This document shows positions 46,540 to 58,902 of a stretch of 64,000 bases of DNA, in pieces. The stretch is from Nectonema munidae (Eukaryota; Nematomorpha; Nectonematoida; Nectonematidae). The stretch is from positions 744,001 through 808,000 of the forward strand of contig JAUIRK010000931.1 of assembly GCA_030549495.1 (NCBI GenBank), given 5' to 3'. The notes under the pieces were generated by a model. The model saw nothing but the letters and a program-made list of their open reading frames with translations, did no database searches and had not been told where the DNA came from. The stretch's first letter is position 1. Every line of letters begins with the position of its first letter. The translations under genes were made by a program, and so were the position numbers.

Positions 46540-47340
46540 TGTAACCTAAAAAATTCATTGCACAACTATGCTCTTCATGGAAACACCACTTATTCCAAAT
46601 TAGAGAAGAATCCAAAAAGATGGAAACCAATAGAAAGCGAAATTTTCCTTTTTATATTGCAAGGAAATGCTACGACGGAAGTTTAGCTATCTTCTTTTTT
46701 GGCATTTAGTTTTCAGAGGTCTTTGTTCCTTTCTTTTAAGGTAGACTTCCCCCATGAGAAAAAAGTAAGAGAATTTGTTTCACTATAATTCTTTTTCTTA
46801 GTCTTAATTTTAATCAGAAGCAAGATATGAGAGCAAATATTTGCTTGCAAAAATGATAAACTATTCAGTGATGCAAAACTTATAAAGGAATGCATTTTAG
46901 AAGTCATTATATGATTAGTGTGATTTGCTGCCTCAGATATGATAGCTAAAAATAAAAGATTTATTGCGCATCTTACCAAAGATCGCTATTTCAATGTAAT
47001 TTTCATCCACAAAATCTCTTACCAAAATCTTTTTAATTATTTTGAATTCACAGAAATCTTTTCAACCCTATACAAACCCTAACGTAGTAGCTTATTGGGT
47101 ATGGGGACAGAATAATATCGTCATCTCACAATTCCTCTAAGACCTCCTAAGTTATCTGTTGTTTTGAACATTGTCATATCTTGAAACTAACGCCAAGTTA
47201 GTTCATTGATATTTGTATTTTCTGTATGACGAAATTTCCTTTTTCAGCTTAATATTTCATCAAATTTTACTTTTCAAAATTTGTAGAGCCAGCAAAAGTA
47301 AAATATATTAATTAGAAAAGGAGAACTAAAGAGATCATAT
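46540..47340. other. Intron, nothing recognised
   Basis: AT-rich. The open frame 46713-46979 on the - strand lacks motifs. Confidence 0.4.
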
Positions 47341-47344
47341 TGGA

Positions 47345-47370
47345 ATTAGGGTATTTCACAATACCCTAAT
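47345..47370. repeat. Perfect 11-bp-arm hairpin
   Basis: ATTAGGGTATT, four-base loop TCAC, AATACCCTAAT. It lies just left of the Tigger relic and has no T-run to suggest a terminator. Confidence 0.75.
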
Positions 47371-47399
47371 CTGTGAGAGAAGCCGTGGGCATTGCACTA

Positions 47400-47909
47400 T
47401 AATCAGCTGAAATGTACTCATTTAAAGTCAGTTCACATTTCGACCCACATCAGATCCACACTGTTGAATGAGCGGTAGATTTTCATCGAGGTTTGTGCAT
47501 ACTGTAGTGTCATTTTCCTTTCACTTTGTACAAATCAGCATCTTTAAAACAATTTCCTATGACTTGGCCTGTTTAATGATGTCTAATGCGCTTAAAACAT
47601 TAATTGAATACGCCAAGTTATTCTCCATGGCAGTTATAAATTTGTCAACGAGAGATGCCCGTAATGCAATTTCATGTTTTTCATAATTCTTTCATCCATT
47701 GGCTGTGTAAAAGACTTGCTTAACTGAACCCGTAATTCACAATTCGTTGTAAATAAATAACAACTGGGAGGGGCTTATACGCAAGGTAAGAGAGTTCATT
47801 GTAAAAGAGAAGTAGACGTTGTTTACATTAGCGGAATTTGGACCAGAAATTAAGTTCTTAGTAGTTAAATTTTGGCTGTAAGAGATTTTGAACTAACGCG
47901 ATTTTACTG
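47400..47909 (-). mobile_element. Tigger/pogo transposon relic
   Basis: On the - strand the right end starts CAGTAAAATCGCGTTAGTTC beside a TA (47910-47911), a pogo/Tigger-type terminus. Further in, QLSKSFTQPMDERIMKNMKL then HYGHL matches the conserved QPMDQG(I/V)(I)..(L/F)K..YR block of Tigger DDE_1 transposases. NLAYSINVLSALDIIKQA resembles the following ISVLDAI..I..AW segment. Stops and a frame change interrupt it. The left end is missing. Confidence 0.7.
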
Positions 47910-47914
47910 TATCT

Positions 47915-48639
47915 ATTGCAAAAAGTAGTAGCTTTCTTGAATAAAATGCCTGAAAATGGTTCAAATTTCTACACTCTGTATTTATTTATTAAAATTTTAT
48001 CGTCCACCATGAATGACTTCGATATTGCCTGTATATGGATAGAGTAGGGTAAAATGGCTTGCATGCACAATAGGTTCCCCATCCCTAGAATAGTAGGTGG
48101 CAAATTATTTGATATACATAAAACTTTATTTTCATTCGTCTTTCAAAACAAGTCTTAAAATGTTGATTATTTTGAACAATTACGCTTTTTAATTCTGAAC
48201 TATTCCTACAGCAATTTGTTGTGATATTTTAAATTCCTAAATTTTTGCATATTTTTAAAATTCTGAAATAGCACTTTTGCGTATAAATTGTGTCGGATGT
48301 TGTGAAAAACTAGAATCATTTCTACTTTCTATCAAGATCTTTTTCTTTCATATTATTTAGTAACGAAAAATCGAGTTTCCTTTTTGCCGTCCTATCGCTT
48401 TCTTAAAAAAATGGGTGGAGTTGTTTGCTTGAAGACAATATTTTTCATTCAAAAGTCTTCCATATTAAATAAAGATATCATCTTCTCCTATCACGACATT
48501 CTTTCGTAAGTTGTTCTACATTTCGTGATCAATCCTCTCTGTATTTCATCATTTTTATTTTATTATGTGTACTTGAGATGCTGTTATACACAATAACATT
48601 AAAATTTTTTGAATTTCGCGGCTAAAATCTATTGATACG
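47915..48639. other. Intron, nothing recognised
   Basis: AT-rich. No exon or repeat identified. Confidence 0.4.
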
Positions 48640-48647
48640 ATTTAGAC

Positions 48648-49671
48648 CAGGGGTTCTCAACCACGACCCCAAATGGGGTCACCAAAAGCCTCAAAATAAA
48701 AACATTGTCAACTCTAAATTTTAAGAGTTATTAAGGATATACAGTCACATATTGGTTGAGGGGTAGTGGATAATTTCTTATCTATTTTTAACAAAAATAA
48801 ATGAAGAAAAGTACGAAGAAGAGAAACCCACAAAATGATAAATCAATTTTAATTTTCATATCTTTTGAAAAAAGACATAGAGAGAGAAGAAAAAAGCTGT
48901 CAAATAACGATTGATTTATTATCTTCGGCTTTTCTCCTACAATCTGTGGAAATTGAGTGAGGAGTTTGACAGGTACATTCCCGGTGGAGAACTGCATGAG
49001 AAATATAAATGTTTGCGAAGACCCTTCGATATCCAAGCCGAGGATCTTTCAGAGGCAGAGTCTTCTATCCAAATACGGCATGAGGAGCTTATAGAGATTT
49101 AGCATGAGGAAACTCTTCATTTTAACTTTCAACAACAAACTCTAAGGGTGTTCTGGACTGCTGTGAAAAAAACCAATCCTTGGATTCGAGGCTGTGAAAG
49201 TGTGAATCACGATTTGCAAATCTGACTGCCATGAAAACTAAAAGCTAAGTTTGAAGCTCTGGCTGCAATTGAGGGTAGTACTTTTCAAGACTGAACCACG
49301 AATAGAGAAACTTAGCAGCATGATTCAAGCGCAAGGCTCCAATTTAAATTAATTTACCATTTCACACCTTTAGCTTGTTTTTTAATGAATGTGACAGAAT
49401 ATTTTTCCAGAAGTGGTTGTTAATGTCAAGTTTTAAAACTCATAATGCTATGAATATAATAAAAGTTAATGATGATAGTTTTGTCCTTCATAGCCTTAAA
49501 GTTCCTCTGTTACAGATATATTCATTACAATTGTCGTCCCACAATTTTAACACTTTTACAGACAGCTAATCATATAGTTTTAATAAAATATATGCAACTA
49601 AATTAGTGGGTTCGCGTCATATTTTGAGAAATATAATTGGGGTCGCCTAAAAGAAACTTTGGGAACTATTG
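48648..49671 (+). mobile_element. hAT deletion derivative, 1.02 kb
   Basis: Begins CAGGGGTTCTCAACC and ends (inverted) CAATAGTTCCCAAAG. The perfect 8-bp duplication ATTTAGAC flanks it (48640-48647 and 49672-49679). Only the transposase C-terminus remains: FDRYIPGGELHEKYKCLRRP, FDIQAEDLSEAE and RHEELIEI. After frame changes come traces of the hATC block (TLRVFWTAV) and the tail IEKLSSMIQAQGSN. The N-terminal two thirds are deleted. Fairly recent, since the duplication is perfect. Confidence 0.85.
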
Positions 49672-49771
49672 ATTTAGACTACCTCTTATCTATAGATATA
49701 TTTTTTTATTTTAAACTCTTTTCGAGTGTTATAACATTCAATTGTAAAGACAACCTTTACTGCTTTTTTAG

Positions 49772-49868
49772 AAATAGCTGCTTTTTTATAGGCGGATATA
49801 AAATGGATGTATTGTCTGTAGTTTGTGTCACTTTTTCTAAGTCAAGCTTTGCCGTTATAATTAATTGA
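49772..49868 (+). CDS. sima-like: PAS-B end exon of HIF-alpha-like gene; stop before donor
   Basis: Two acceptors are possible: TTTACTGCTTTTTTAG (start 49772) or CTGCTTTTTTATAG (start 49792). The codons give NSCFFIGGYKMDVLSVVCVT then FSKSSFAVIIN. GGYKMDVLSVVCVTFSKSS aligns with GGYVWVETQATVIYNTKNS of HIF PAS-B, and AVIIN sits at the CIVCVNY strand. Start 49772 is in phase with a 46471 donor, while start 49792 is in phase with the 46072 donor but skips about 18 residues. The reading frame meets TGA immediately before a good donor (GTAAAT at 49869). So either this is a decayed exon or the coding sequence leaves the exon earlier. The PAS-B tryptophan is replaced by Met. Confidence 0.5.
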
Positions 49869-49879
49869 GTAAATTTTAG

Positions 49880-51216
49880 TAATCAATTAATTTGTTTCAC
49901 TATATTTCTTTATTGCTTATTTAAAAGCTTGTCTGAATCATTTAAGATTTTTAAGCATGCATCTACATGATAATTTGTCGATTTTTTAATATTAATTAAA
50001 ATATTAATCCATTTCAAATCAAGATTTTCCCAACTTTTTTTGGATGTGCACACTAAAAAAATTAGTGCCACCATGTGGAGCATACCACAAATTTCCTAAG
50101 ATTTGTCTCTATCTTCGAAAACAAGATATATTGCTAAATAGATATACGATAGGATAACATTGAAATGCGAACCCACATGAATGTAGTAGCTAGTTAAATT
50201 TTTTTTATTAAACCCTCGATTCTTATCGTTACCTTATTGGAACAAGTTGAATACATTAAAATCTCCGAAAATGTTTTCCTTTTTTTAAGTAAATTTTTTC
50301 TTAAGAAAGAGGAGATAGTACGCCGGTCCTAAACATGAATTATAATTTCAATGAAGAAATAGATTACTTTGCTTTATTTTTTTGATTCCTTAAAAAAATA
50401 ACTCTAATTAGAAGAGGCGGTATTGTGTTACTCTCGCTTTCTATAAATGTACAAAATTTTATGTTAAGTCTGGTCTCCAAACTTTATCCCATCATATCTT
50501 TCTTTTATATAAATTTGATTTTAGGCGCCTCTTTATTTTTTTATACATTTTTTTGCAATTTGTGGATGAATTTTCTTACTTTTCTGTCTAAATTTAGAAG
50601 ATGACAAAAGTCATCTTGAACTTAAGGAGTAGCTTCGTAATTATGTATTAAAACTTTAACTTGGTATGCAATTTTGGCCCTCATTTGTGAAACGAGTACC
50701 CAAAACACAGATAACTTTGTTTGGGTATTTGTCTGAATACTATAAAATCGATATGCTTATCCCAATTAAATGAGTCCTTTATTCGCGGCTGAAGCAATGC
50801 TTATCAAAGTCAAAACAGTTTTGTGTGAAGTTGAACAAAGGTGTATTTCAAAATGTGTCAAATTCTATAGATGAAAGCCTAGTACAGCACAGCCACAATA
50901 AATAAATAAAGTTTCCATGACAACCATTTCATTACTCATTTAGCAATAACAGTATCATAACGTGGAGTGATTTAACACCACCGCACCAATGTTTTCCAAT
51001 GCTACAGCATAGAGGTCTATCCTCAACAGGAAATTTTGTGCAGTCTCAGCGTCTACACAATACCAATTGTGAAATAGTTGGCTGCGATTTCGTTTCCCCA
51101 AATTAACTTAAAAAAAGGAATTTTGATTTTGTATTCGCGAAATGCAAACTCCTTAGTTCCTATATGTTGAAAAGAGCTTGAAATTTTTCGTATATAATTT
51201 TATTTATTTTTCATAG
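49880..51216. other. Intron, nothing recognised
   Basis: AT-rich with a balanced patch at 50930-51060. No exon found. Confidence 0.4.
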
Positions 51217-51527
51217 AAATAAAGAAAATCTTACTTGCACTGAACTTCCCCCTATAAATACTAGTTCATTGACTTGCAGCAAAGCCCTTTCATCACCGAA
51301 GCAACTTGATAGAGGCGATGAAACAATATATTCTCTTGAACAAATTCCTCATTTAAGAGAAGAAACGTTTGTAAAAATTACTGACGACGATGACAATTCT
51401 GATCAAGATAAAACATCTAAAGTCTTTTCCGTATTCTCTACAGAAAGTTTGATATCTAGAAATTTGAATCGCAAATGTTCTTTATTAAATTCCAAATCTT
51501 CTTCAAAGTTGTACGAATCTGTCAAAG
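51217..51527 (+). CDS. sima-like: Acidic/serine-rich exon of HIF-alpha-like gene
   Basis: TTTATTTTTCATAG acceptor. The frame is open through NKENLTCTELPPINTSS, SSPKQLDRGDETIYSLEQIP, FVKITDDDDNSDQDKTS and SKSSSKLYESVK. Donor GTGACA at 51528 leaves one base, which joins GT at 53755 to form Gly in phase. Without splicing the frame would stop at 51544. Composition (acidic cluster, Ser/Thr rich, low complexity) fits the poorly conserved region between PAS-B and the oxygen-dependent degradation domain of HIF-alpha. No catalytic motif. Assignment to this gene rests on strand, position and phase, not homology. Its incoming phase (2) is not met by the 49868 boundary. Confidence 0.5.
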
Positions 51528-51559
51528 GTGACACTAAAATATGAATTTGTATAAATAGA

Positions 51560-53754
51560 TTTTAAATGATAACTAAACTACAGATTATCCAAATTTTATA
51601 CTATATCAAAAACTATTTCAGATATTATTTTCACTTGTTAGCATAGCTTATGATGAACGTTTTAGTCTAGGACTTGGTTCACATCTAATTCTTAGCTTTA
51701 TTTCTACTATCAATAGGCCGTTTATGTTCTTAAACATAGCATGAAAGCATTCGCTAATGTCTTTCGTTCACGTTTAGTTCTGGCAAAAATACAGGATAGT
51801 TTATTCTTCTGATATACTGGCTATCGTCATTTATTTGATGTGTGAATCGTACTAAATGTTGCTCGTGAGTTGCAATGTTTTTCCGCAAGATTTGTTTTTC
51901 TTCAAGTTATCGCTCCAAAAAGTATTGCTAGGTCTTGTATAGCCCATTTTTTGGTGAAGTGTATCACTCGAATATTAAGAATACACGTCTAAATATAACT
52001 TTAGTTTTAATACTATTCCAGTCACACGCGTTTGCCAACTTTTCTTTTCCCTCCTTCCTAAGCGTATGTTTTTTGGTGCTAAATTATTTTTTGTTCTGTT
52101 TAATTTAAATTTTAATCATTGTTATAGCTTTCTTTTTCAAAATACTTCTGTGTAGATTTTTTTTTAATGTACTTTCTTTCAGTTTTTTTATAGTATTATT
52201 AGCTTTCAAAAGTACCACATCCCAAAAAGTCGTTCTTTTATCCTTAATAGATTATTTATATTAACATTTGTAAGCAATAGTGATGGATTGATAAATTGAG
52301 TTTTTGTGGCGAGTCGCGCGTCTTAATTTTTTCAGCTTTTGTTCATTTTTAGGCCACTTTCTTATACAATTCCAAAAAAAGGCAAAATTTATTTAAATTC
52401 ATCACTGATACCTTGACTTGCTAAAGATAAAGATTGAAATGATCGTATAAGCAAATATATTTACTAACTAACTATGTTTCTTTTATTTACGGTCTAAGTA
52501 TTTACAATAACACCCCAGCCAGCATTGTGTTTGCAAGTAAGAAATGTTCCAATTTTGAAGATATATACAATACAATATTTTGAGTTAGACTTTTTTACAC
52601 AATTCTGTCAAATTTGTCACAAACCTTTATAATCCGCTCAAATTTATGGTGGTTTGTTTTCTAGCTGTTGTTATTACGATAAGAAGGAGGGAAGATTTGC
52701 TAAAATAATAAATAATTGTTAACAAAATATCAATCAATTGGGAAAATTATGAAAATAAAAGAAAGCTTGGAACTGTGTAAAATATAAAAAAAATAGGTCA
52801 TCATTGAAAGGGGCAGGAAAAAATAAGTGTGGGGAATAAATTAAACTCTTTCGAATTACAGAAAACGTTGTATAATATAAAATTGTGAAAAAAAAATTCG
52901 CTAAGGATGAAAAATATTCTCAAAGATTAGAAATAGTATAGAGATCGTGAAATGTAAAAAATTTAAATATACTTTCAAAGGATTGTAACGCTTTTGAGAA
53001 TTTCAAAAGGAAAATCAAATTTTTAGAAATCATTTTCTTGGTAGATAAAGTATAATTGTAGAACATTTAGGATAAGCAATCATTTTTATTAACTCATCTA
53101 GAATGGGTGCTTGTTTGTCAGATTTACTAGAACTAGAATTTTGCTATGTGAATCAACTATAAAAGCTAACTTTTAGAATGCAACAAATATATTGTACATA
53201 CCAGGGGTACCCGAGAGCAGAAGTGTGCCCTCCGCCATTTAAGATTTTGGCCGGAAAGCAGTTCAAACAATTCTGTACAGGGTGAAAATTTTTATTTTTA
53301 GTAATCATACACGTATTCATATATTCAGCTAGTATATATTTAGTTACAATAACATCATCGATAATTGTGTCGTAATTCACTTTTTAACTCTCCCAAAAGA
53401 ACTCTTATCTCCATTTTAAAAACATGTATTTTAAGTTGAATTTCTTTGATTTTCAAAGTCCACATTGATTAAGAAGCAAATTCATTTAAATACACAATTA
53501 AGTTTATCTTCTCAGTAAGTTTTTGCCTTATTTAATATTTTTGCGCACGCGATACTAACCATGTTCAAATATTATAAATGAGACATAAGAAAAAGTTCTT
53601 TTTATTTATATTTGCTTTAAGCATATATTCTCTCGTAAAGATGGAAGAGCGAAAGTATTTATTAAAATTAAGAATTTTATTTCTTTAAACTTACATCATT
53701 TACACACATCAAAACGGGAAGGAATCGTAATTGCATATTTTTTTTCATTTTTAG
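51560..53754. other. Intron, nothing recognised
   Basis: Mostly AT-rich. CAGGGGTACCCGAGAGC at about 53202 looks like a lone hAT-type tip. No exon found. Confidence 0.4.
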
Positions 53755-53817
53755 GTGAAATGGCTTTAAGAGCACCTTTTTCTGGCGGAGCTGAATACAA
53801 AATTGTTCAAAATTTAA
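53755..53817 (+). CDS. sima-like: 63-bp exon with LxxLAP-like motif (oxygen-degradation-like)
   Basis: Pyrimidine tract and acceptor TTTTTTTCATTTTTAG, donor GTACAT. The exon encodes (G)EMALRAPFSGGAEYKIVQNL. In HIF-alpha the prolyl-hydroxylated site reads LAPYIP in vertebrates and, as I recall, MRAPYIP in Drosophila similar. ALRAPF keeps the hydrophobic-x-A-P-aromatic core but loses the following IPxDDD, which has become SGGAEYK. Both junctions are in phase with the exons proposed on either side (51527 and 60075). If functional, the Pro would be the candidate target of an EGLN-type hydroxylase and VHL. With only six motif residues the match could be fortuitous. Confidence 0.45.
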
Positions 53818-53829
53818 GTACATATTTTT

Positions 53830-55680
53830 GTTCTATCTATATAATATTTCATTTCGTCTACTAGTGTAAACCTCGCCAAATTAGCAGGGGTAATAAAAGT
53901 TAAAACATGAAACGCAACCAACTAATAAACAAACAAACTACTCTGATTTGCCGTTTCATAGAATACTGTTTAATTCTGTTAATACTTCTTTGATGTATCG
54001 CTCCTTTTAGTTGTCACGCTTTTGAAGATTCATTTAAGAGATAAGAAATTTAAGTTACTATTGATTTATATTTTAAATGTATAATCAATTTTGATCTCAT
54101 AATTATTTTCAAAAAAAATTTATAAATAAAAATAGTTTTTCTAGATTACATTCAGTGCTTGCGAAGTCACAGTCAGATTATTTCAAGTATTAAAAAATAT
54201 TTTTTAAGTGTCCTAAATAATAAGGAAATAGATTAAATTTTGTACGCACACGGAGTTGCCCTTCATTAGTCGAAGTCGGGATTGAAGGATTGGCCTTAAA
54301 TTTATTAAGTTTTTGGAACCCGAGTCGAACTTGCTGTCAGAGTTGGCGATATTTTCGCTCCGACTCTGCAACCCTTCTTTTGTCTGAATGAATGTTAATC
54401 GTTGGTCAAGAAAAATACTGCATTTATTGCATGCTTATAACCCTCGCACTACGGACTCTATGCTTTTTGTCCGCGCAAAATTTTGCATCTCGTTTAACAA
54501 AAATTCCATTGATGAGTTTTATTAAAATTACATTTAAATTTAATAAACATAATTTTTATATACGCTGGAATGAAAAGTAGGGAAAATCTTTTTTACTTTT
54601 TACATCATTTTTCACTATAAAATACATTTTACATTATTATTCAATATTTATTCAATTAAAATTCCATAGTTTTTACATGCAGCTTTTTTATGATAAGAAA
54701 TAAAACAATAAAATTTTATATACAGTTGTTTGTACACACACTTTTAGAATGATATTTACAAATAAAAATCAAACATTTCGAGCATTTTCTTGTCGTTTTA
54801 TTCTTTCTAGACAACTGATTTTTGCATAGATGAATTAGCAACTTTGGTATATATATTTATTCTAGAAAACATGAGATTTTAAAATTCTAAATCAAAGAAT
54901 AAAAATGGAATCCTCTTGACAAAATAGAAAAGGAGCTTTTTTTTAATCTTTTTCTTATAAAGTGCATTATCGTCACACCATAGATCTTTGTTCGTATAGA
55001 CATGGACATTCATTACTACCATGTCTGATTTCTTATGATCAAAAGTTTTAGATGATAAGAATGAGACTCACCTGCCCCAACCTTCCAATTTTCAACAAAT
55101 CAAAGAACAATCGGTTCAGTACAATGAGTTTATTCAACTTTGAATGCTTTTACGATTTGACGTGTAAAATAAAAGTGGGGTCTTTATTATATGGGTTCGG
55201 TACGATTAGTCCAATTCCGATTGGTCTAATAACAATTGATGATTTAAAGACAAATTTGTCTGAAACAATTACGTCTAAAATTGATTTACTAGTAGATATA
55301 TGAGTTTTATGTCGATTAATCTAAAAAAATAAAGATGACCAATTCGCCCAAAGACAAAGTACCAAATTTTAGAAAAAATACTTGAAAACTCAATTTAATA
55401 CTAAACGTAACATTAATCGTAAACAAAAATGTTAACACTAATCCTAACCCTAGTTGGACGAGTTGGTTTTGGACCGACTATCGTCGGGCTCCCTTTATAT
55501 ATATTCTATATACTACTATTGTATATATGTATGCTGGCCATCAAAATTCAAAACAGTTATGCAATTTTATTGTTACTTGAGATCGAAATATCGAAAGATA
55601 AGGTTGTCTATTGAAAACATCCAAATGAGTCCTTTATTTGTTTCATTTTCACGCAAATATGTTGTTGAAAAAGTATCCGT
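53830..55680. other. Intron, nothing certain
   Basis: AT-rich. A balanced patch at about 54250-54375 (GAAGTCGGGATTGAAGG) and a CCTAACCCTAG word at about 55445 may be transposon ends. Open frames at 55052-55303 and 55429-55726 show no domain. Confidence 0.4.
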
Positions 55681-55681
55681 T

Positions 55682-55728
55682 TTAAAGCATTACCTCCAAA
55701 AATTGCAGAATTTTCTTCAGAGTTAGGC
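55682..55728. repeat. 47-bp exact repeat, copy 1
   Basis: TTAAAGCATTACCTCCAAAA and the following 27 bases are identical to 59346-59392, while the flanks differ. In both places the frame could encode KALPPKIAEFSSELG. No family recognised. Confidence 0.7.
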
Positions 55729-55938
55729 CTACTAACATATACAAACACTATATTCAAATTATCACGTATATTTCTATAACAGCCTGAATTTTTCTCAGAA
55801 AATTTTTTTTTATAAAAAAAGATAAAAAATTTCATTAAAAAAGCTTTATTTTAGATTAAAATTAAGGAAAAATGAAATTAGTTAAAAACAAAGCATTACA
55901 ATTTTCAATGATAATAAAAAATATGAAGATATGAAAGA

Positions 55939-58265
55939 TTATTTGTCATGTTTTTCACACAAATAAATTGTATGCGATTTACAGACTGATTTGTTGCATT
56001 TAGAACACTTTATTGTTGTTCTTTTTCTAGGTTTACAAATGGAAACATAACAATATCCTCGTGTAGAAGTAGATGGTTGAATTGAATCTTGCTCAATTCC
56101 ATAGAAACTTATGAGATCTCTTGTAAGACGGTGTGTAAAGGGATCATTGCACCTTGCTCGCATTGATAGTTCACTTTTGCGAGTTGAAGGAAAAAATTCT
56201 GGATAATTGTACTTTTGTATAATCCAGCTATTGTGAGCTACAATGTCCAGATAATTACAAAATTTCAGAAAAGGCCATCTTGAGGGTTTATATATGTTGT
56301 GAACTCTCTCATCATTCTATTACTAACATCTAAACCTGATTTATATTTGTTATATTCTATCAATGTCTCAGGCTTATGTTTTTCACCTATCAAATTTATC
56401 ATACTCAAGTGCTGTGGGGACAAAACATACAACTTTAAAATTCTTAGTGGCGTGTTTTGTAATACTCAGTTAAACTTCTTTAAGTCTTTTAAATACTGAG
56501 GTCTAATAACTAGAGACATGAATCTGCGGTTAGCTCTTACGGTTCCATAATTATTTAATTTTGCCCATTTACAAAGATTGTGTGAAGTAAAAAAACGATC
56601 AGTAAAAATTCCAGAACCATGAGGCAGTTCTGCTTATGTTGCAAGTCTTTTCACAATTTCTTCCGAAGCAAAATAGCGTTTGTCTATCAACCCTGTAACA
56701 TAAATTTGAGGTGCTAAAATGTAATAGTTACGAGCATCATTGCAATGGTAACATTTGATTCCATAATGCCCAGGTTTGGATCGATCGTAAATTTTCAAAG
56801 AAGATTTGCCGCGAAACTTTATAAGTTGCTCATCTATGGTAACATATTCATGAGGAGTGAAATACTTATGTCAGCTTTGAAAAAAATGATCATGTAGGAT
56901 TCGAATTGGGGACAACTTATCGTTGAGATTTCTTTCTCTCCTGACATCAAAGCGGATGAAAACATGAATTAAAATGAACATATCTCAATTCATCACAGCT
57001 TTGAGAAAAGGCTCTCCGTTTTTTTGTGAAAATAGATACTTTATGTCAAGGCGTTTATTTTTAGCTTGACCAATGAAAAAAAGAGTAGAAAAATACGCGA
57101 GCAAATCACAAATTGAAAACTTATCATAACAGTATTTCAAATTTTGCTAATGATTAATTTCACTTCTACAAAATAAAAAAAGTCTATTAGCAGTTTTTTA
57201 TTTATGAGTCAAAAAATTACTGACTAATCATTTATTTTTTAAAATTTTGGAGGTGGAAGGTCATAAAAGTTATAAACACGATATATAATCAATACGATTT
57301 TTATCCATTTTAATATCTTCATTAGGAAGGATCGCAGCCGAAATGGTAGTAGAGGCCACCAACTTGCGAAGTTGGGGAAAAATTAATATTTGTGCATTTT
57401 AACACGAAAAGTTTTAATTTTAATTTTTAACTATTAAATTAGATAAAGCTCAATTAAAGCAACAATTAGTCTCTTATTTGTTATTTTTTAAAAACTTTTA
57501 TGAAAAAGCCTATTTAAGTTTATTGAATTTGTGGAATTATATAATTTTAAATTGCAATTTTTTTCAAATTTTTCAACTTAAAAATAAGATAAATAATAGC
57601 CAAGGTAAAATTATATATAATACATATATAAATGTATATGGTTGTATATATACATATACATGATTTTACAGAGAGAGAGACGCACATTCAGAAGGACGAC
57701 ATGGTTTTGTAAAATGGGTTTCACACCCCCAATAAAATTTTTAAGGGTGGATGTACGTCCCTAACGTTTTGGCAAAATTATGGTAAAACAAGGTATAGGA
57801 ATCATGATCGGAATCGGTGAATGGCAAATATAATATATCGGCAAATGTGGAATTGCTACATCCCTAATCTTATTTCAACATTCAGAATTACGTTACATAC
57901 AAATGAAAGAGAAAATTAAATAAACATGCAAAAAAACTTCATCCATTTTTGTTTTAGTGCAGCGAAATATGTGACAAATAATCTCTTGAGTGAAAAATAG
58001 TTTGAAAATATCCAAGGAACTCTCCAACGATTTCTAATATTTTGTGAAAATGGTTTGCCATATGTTGAGGATGAAGGTTCCCATTGAAAAATGGTACCAT
58101 CCGGAGCAACAAGACTATCCGAAACACTAAAAGTTTCATCCGAAGATTGAGAATCCTCATATACATATTTTGCGGTTTCAGAATCATGAGATTATGTATA
58201 AGAAGAAATGCTCAACTCGGAAGAAGAGAAACAACCGAAGATGGAAGACATTATAATGAACAAGT
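55939..58265 (-). mobile_element. piggyBac transposase relic 4, interrupted
   Basis: On the - strand, 58265-57955 carries an acidic N-terminus (YVYEDSQSSDETFSVSD, VAPDGTIFQWEP, GKPFSQNI). About 0.8 kb of unrelated AT-rich DNA with GAGAGAGAGA at 57672 follows. Then 57130-55939 gives HEYVTIDEQL (first Asp), HGSGIFTDRFFTSHNLC (second Asp), GTVRANRRFMS and IRPQYLKDL, and a C-terminal finger CSKCNKSVCKSH. Order and residues parallel the 61404-62654 copy (GVFTDRFFTDHN, VKANRRFVPGILRPQYL), so the two are related lineages. Several stops and frame changes. An AAAAAT-rich run lies at its C-terminal side. Confidence 0.8.
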
Positions 58266-58274
58266 TTTCGAATT

Positions 58275-58545
58275 TATGATATGAATATGCTTTTCATAGA
58301 AAAATGCTTCAATGCCAGTTGATTTGTAAACAGATATGAAGGTGGCTCGTCTGTTTACAGTAAGGAAAAATATCAATGAAAAGTGTTTCAAGGTCACAAG
58401 AATAATAGAAATAAATACTGATCTGATGATTATTTATATACTTCATATACTTCTAATATAATTTTGACGACAACCTACTGATGTACGCATTTCTACAGAC
58501 AAATAAATCATGAATAAAAGAAGCTTCTAGTGATATAAAGAATTT
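58275..58545. other. Intron, nothing recognised
   Basis: AT-rich DNA between the piggyBac N-terminal piece and the hAT MITE pair. Confidence 0.4.
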
Positions 58546-58553
58546 TTAGTTTC

Positions 58554-58894
58554 CTGGGCTTTTCAACCGGCGTCCACATAATAATTCAGGGGTCCACAGG
58601 CGAAATATTATAAATTGGATGTGCTCAATGTGGTAAAATGAAGAAAACCAGCTCATAACCATTTTTATTAAAAAAAGTAAATTTTTCACTATAATTATTA
58701 TAAAAATTGAATTAAAATTGATTTGCTTTCATTTCAATATGAATTCTAATCATATACTATTTTCCTTATCGAAATCTTAAAAATTTTATTAGTGAAAAAT
58801 ATTAAAATAAAATATTTTTATGTCCATAGGGGGTCCACCAATAAAAAAAGATGAGAAAAGGGATCCATGGATAAAAAAAGGTTGAGAACCAATG
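58554..58894. mobile_element. hAT-type MITE, older copy
   Basis: The left tip CTGGGCTTTTCAACC faces GGTTGAGAACCAATG. Both sides carry GGGGTCCAC / GGGTCCACC words inside. No clean target duplication. The next MITE has inserted directly beside it. Confidence 0.5.
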
Positions 58895-58902
58895 GTTTAG
58901 AC

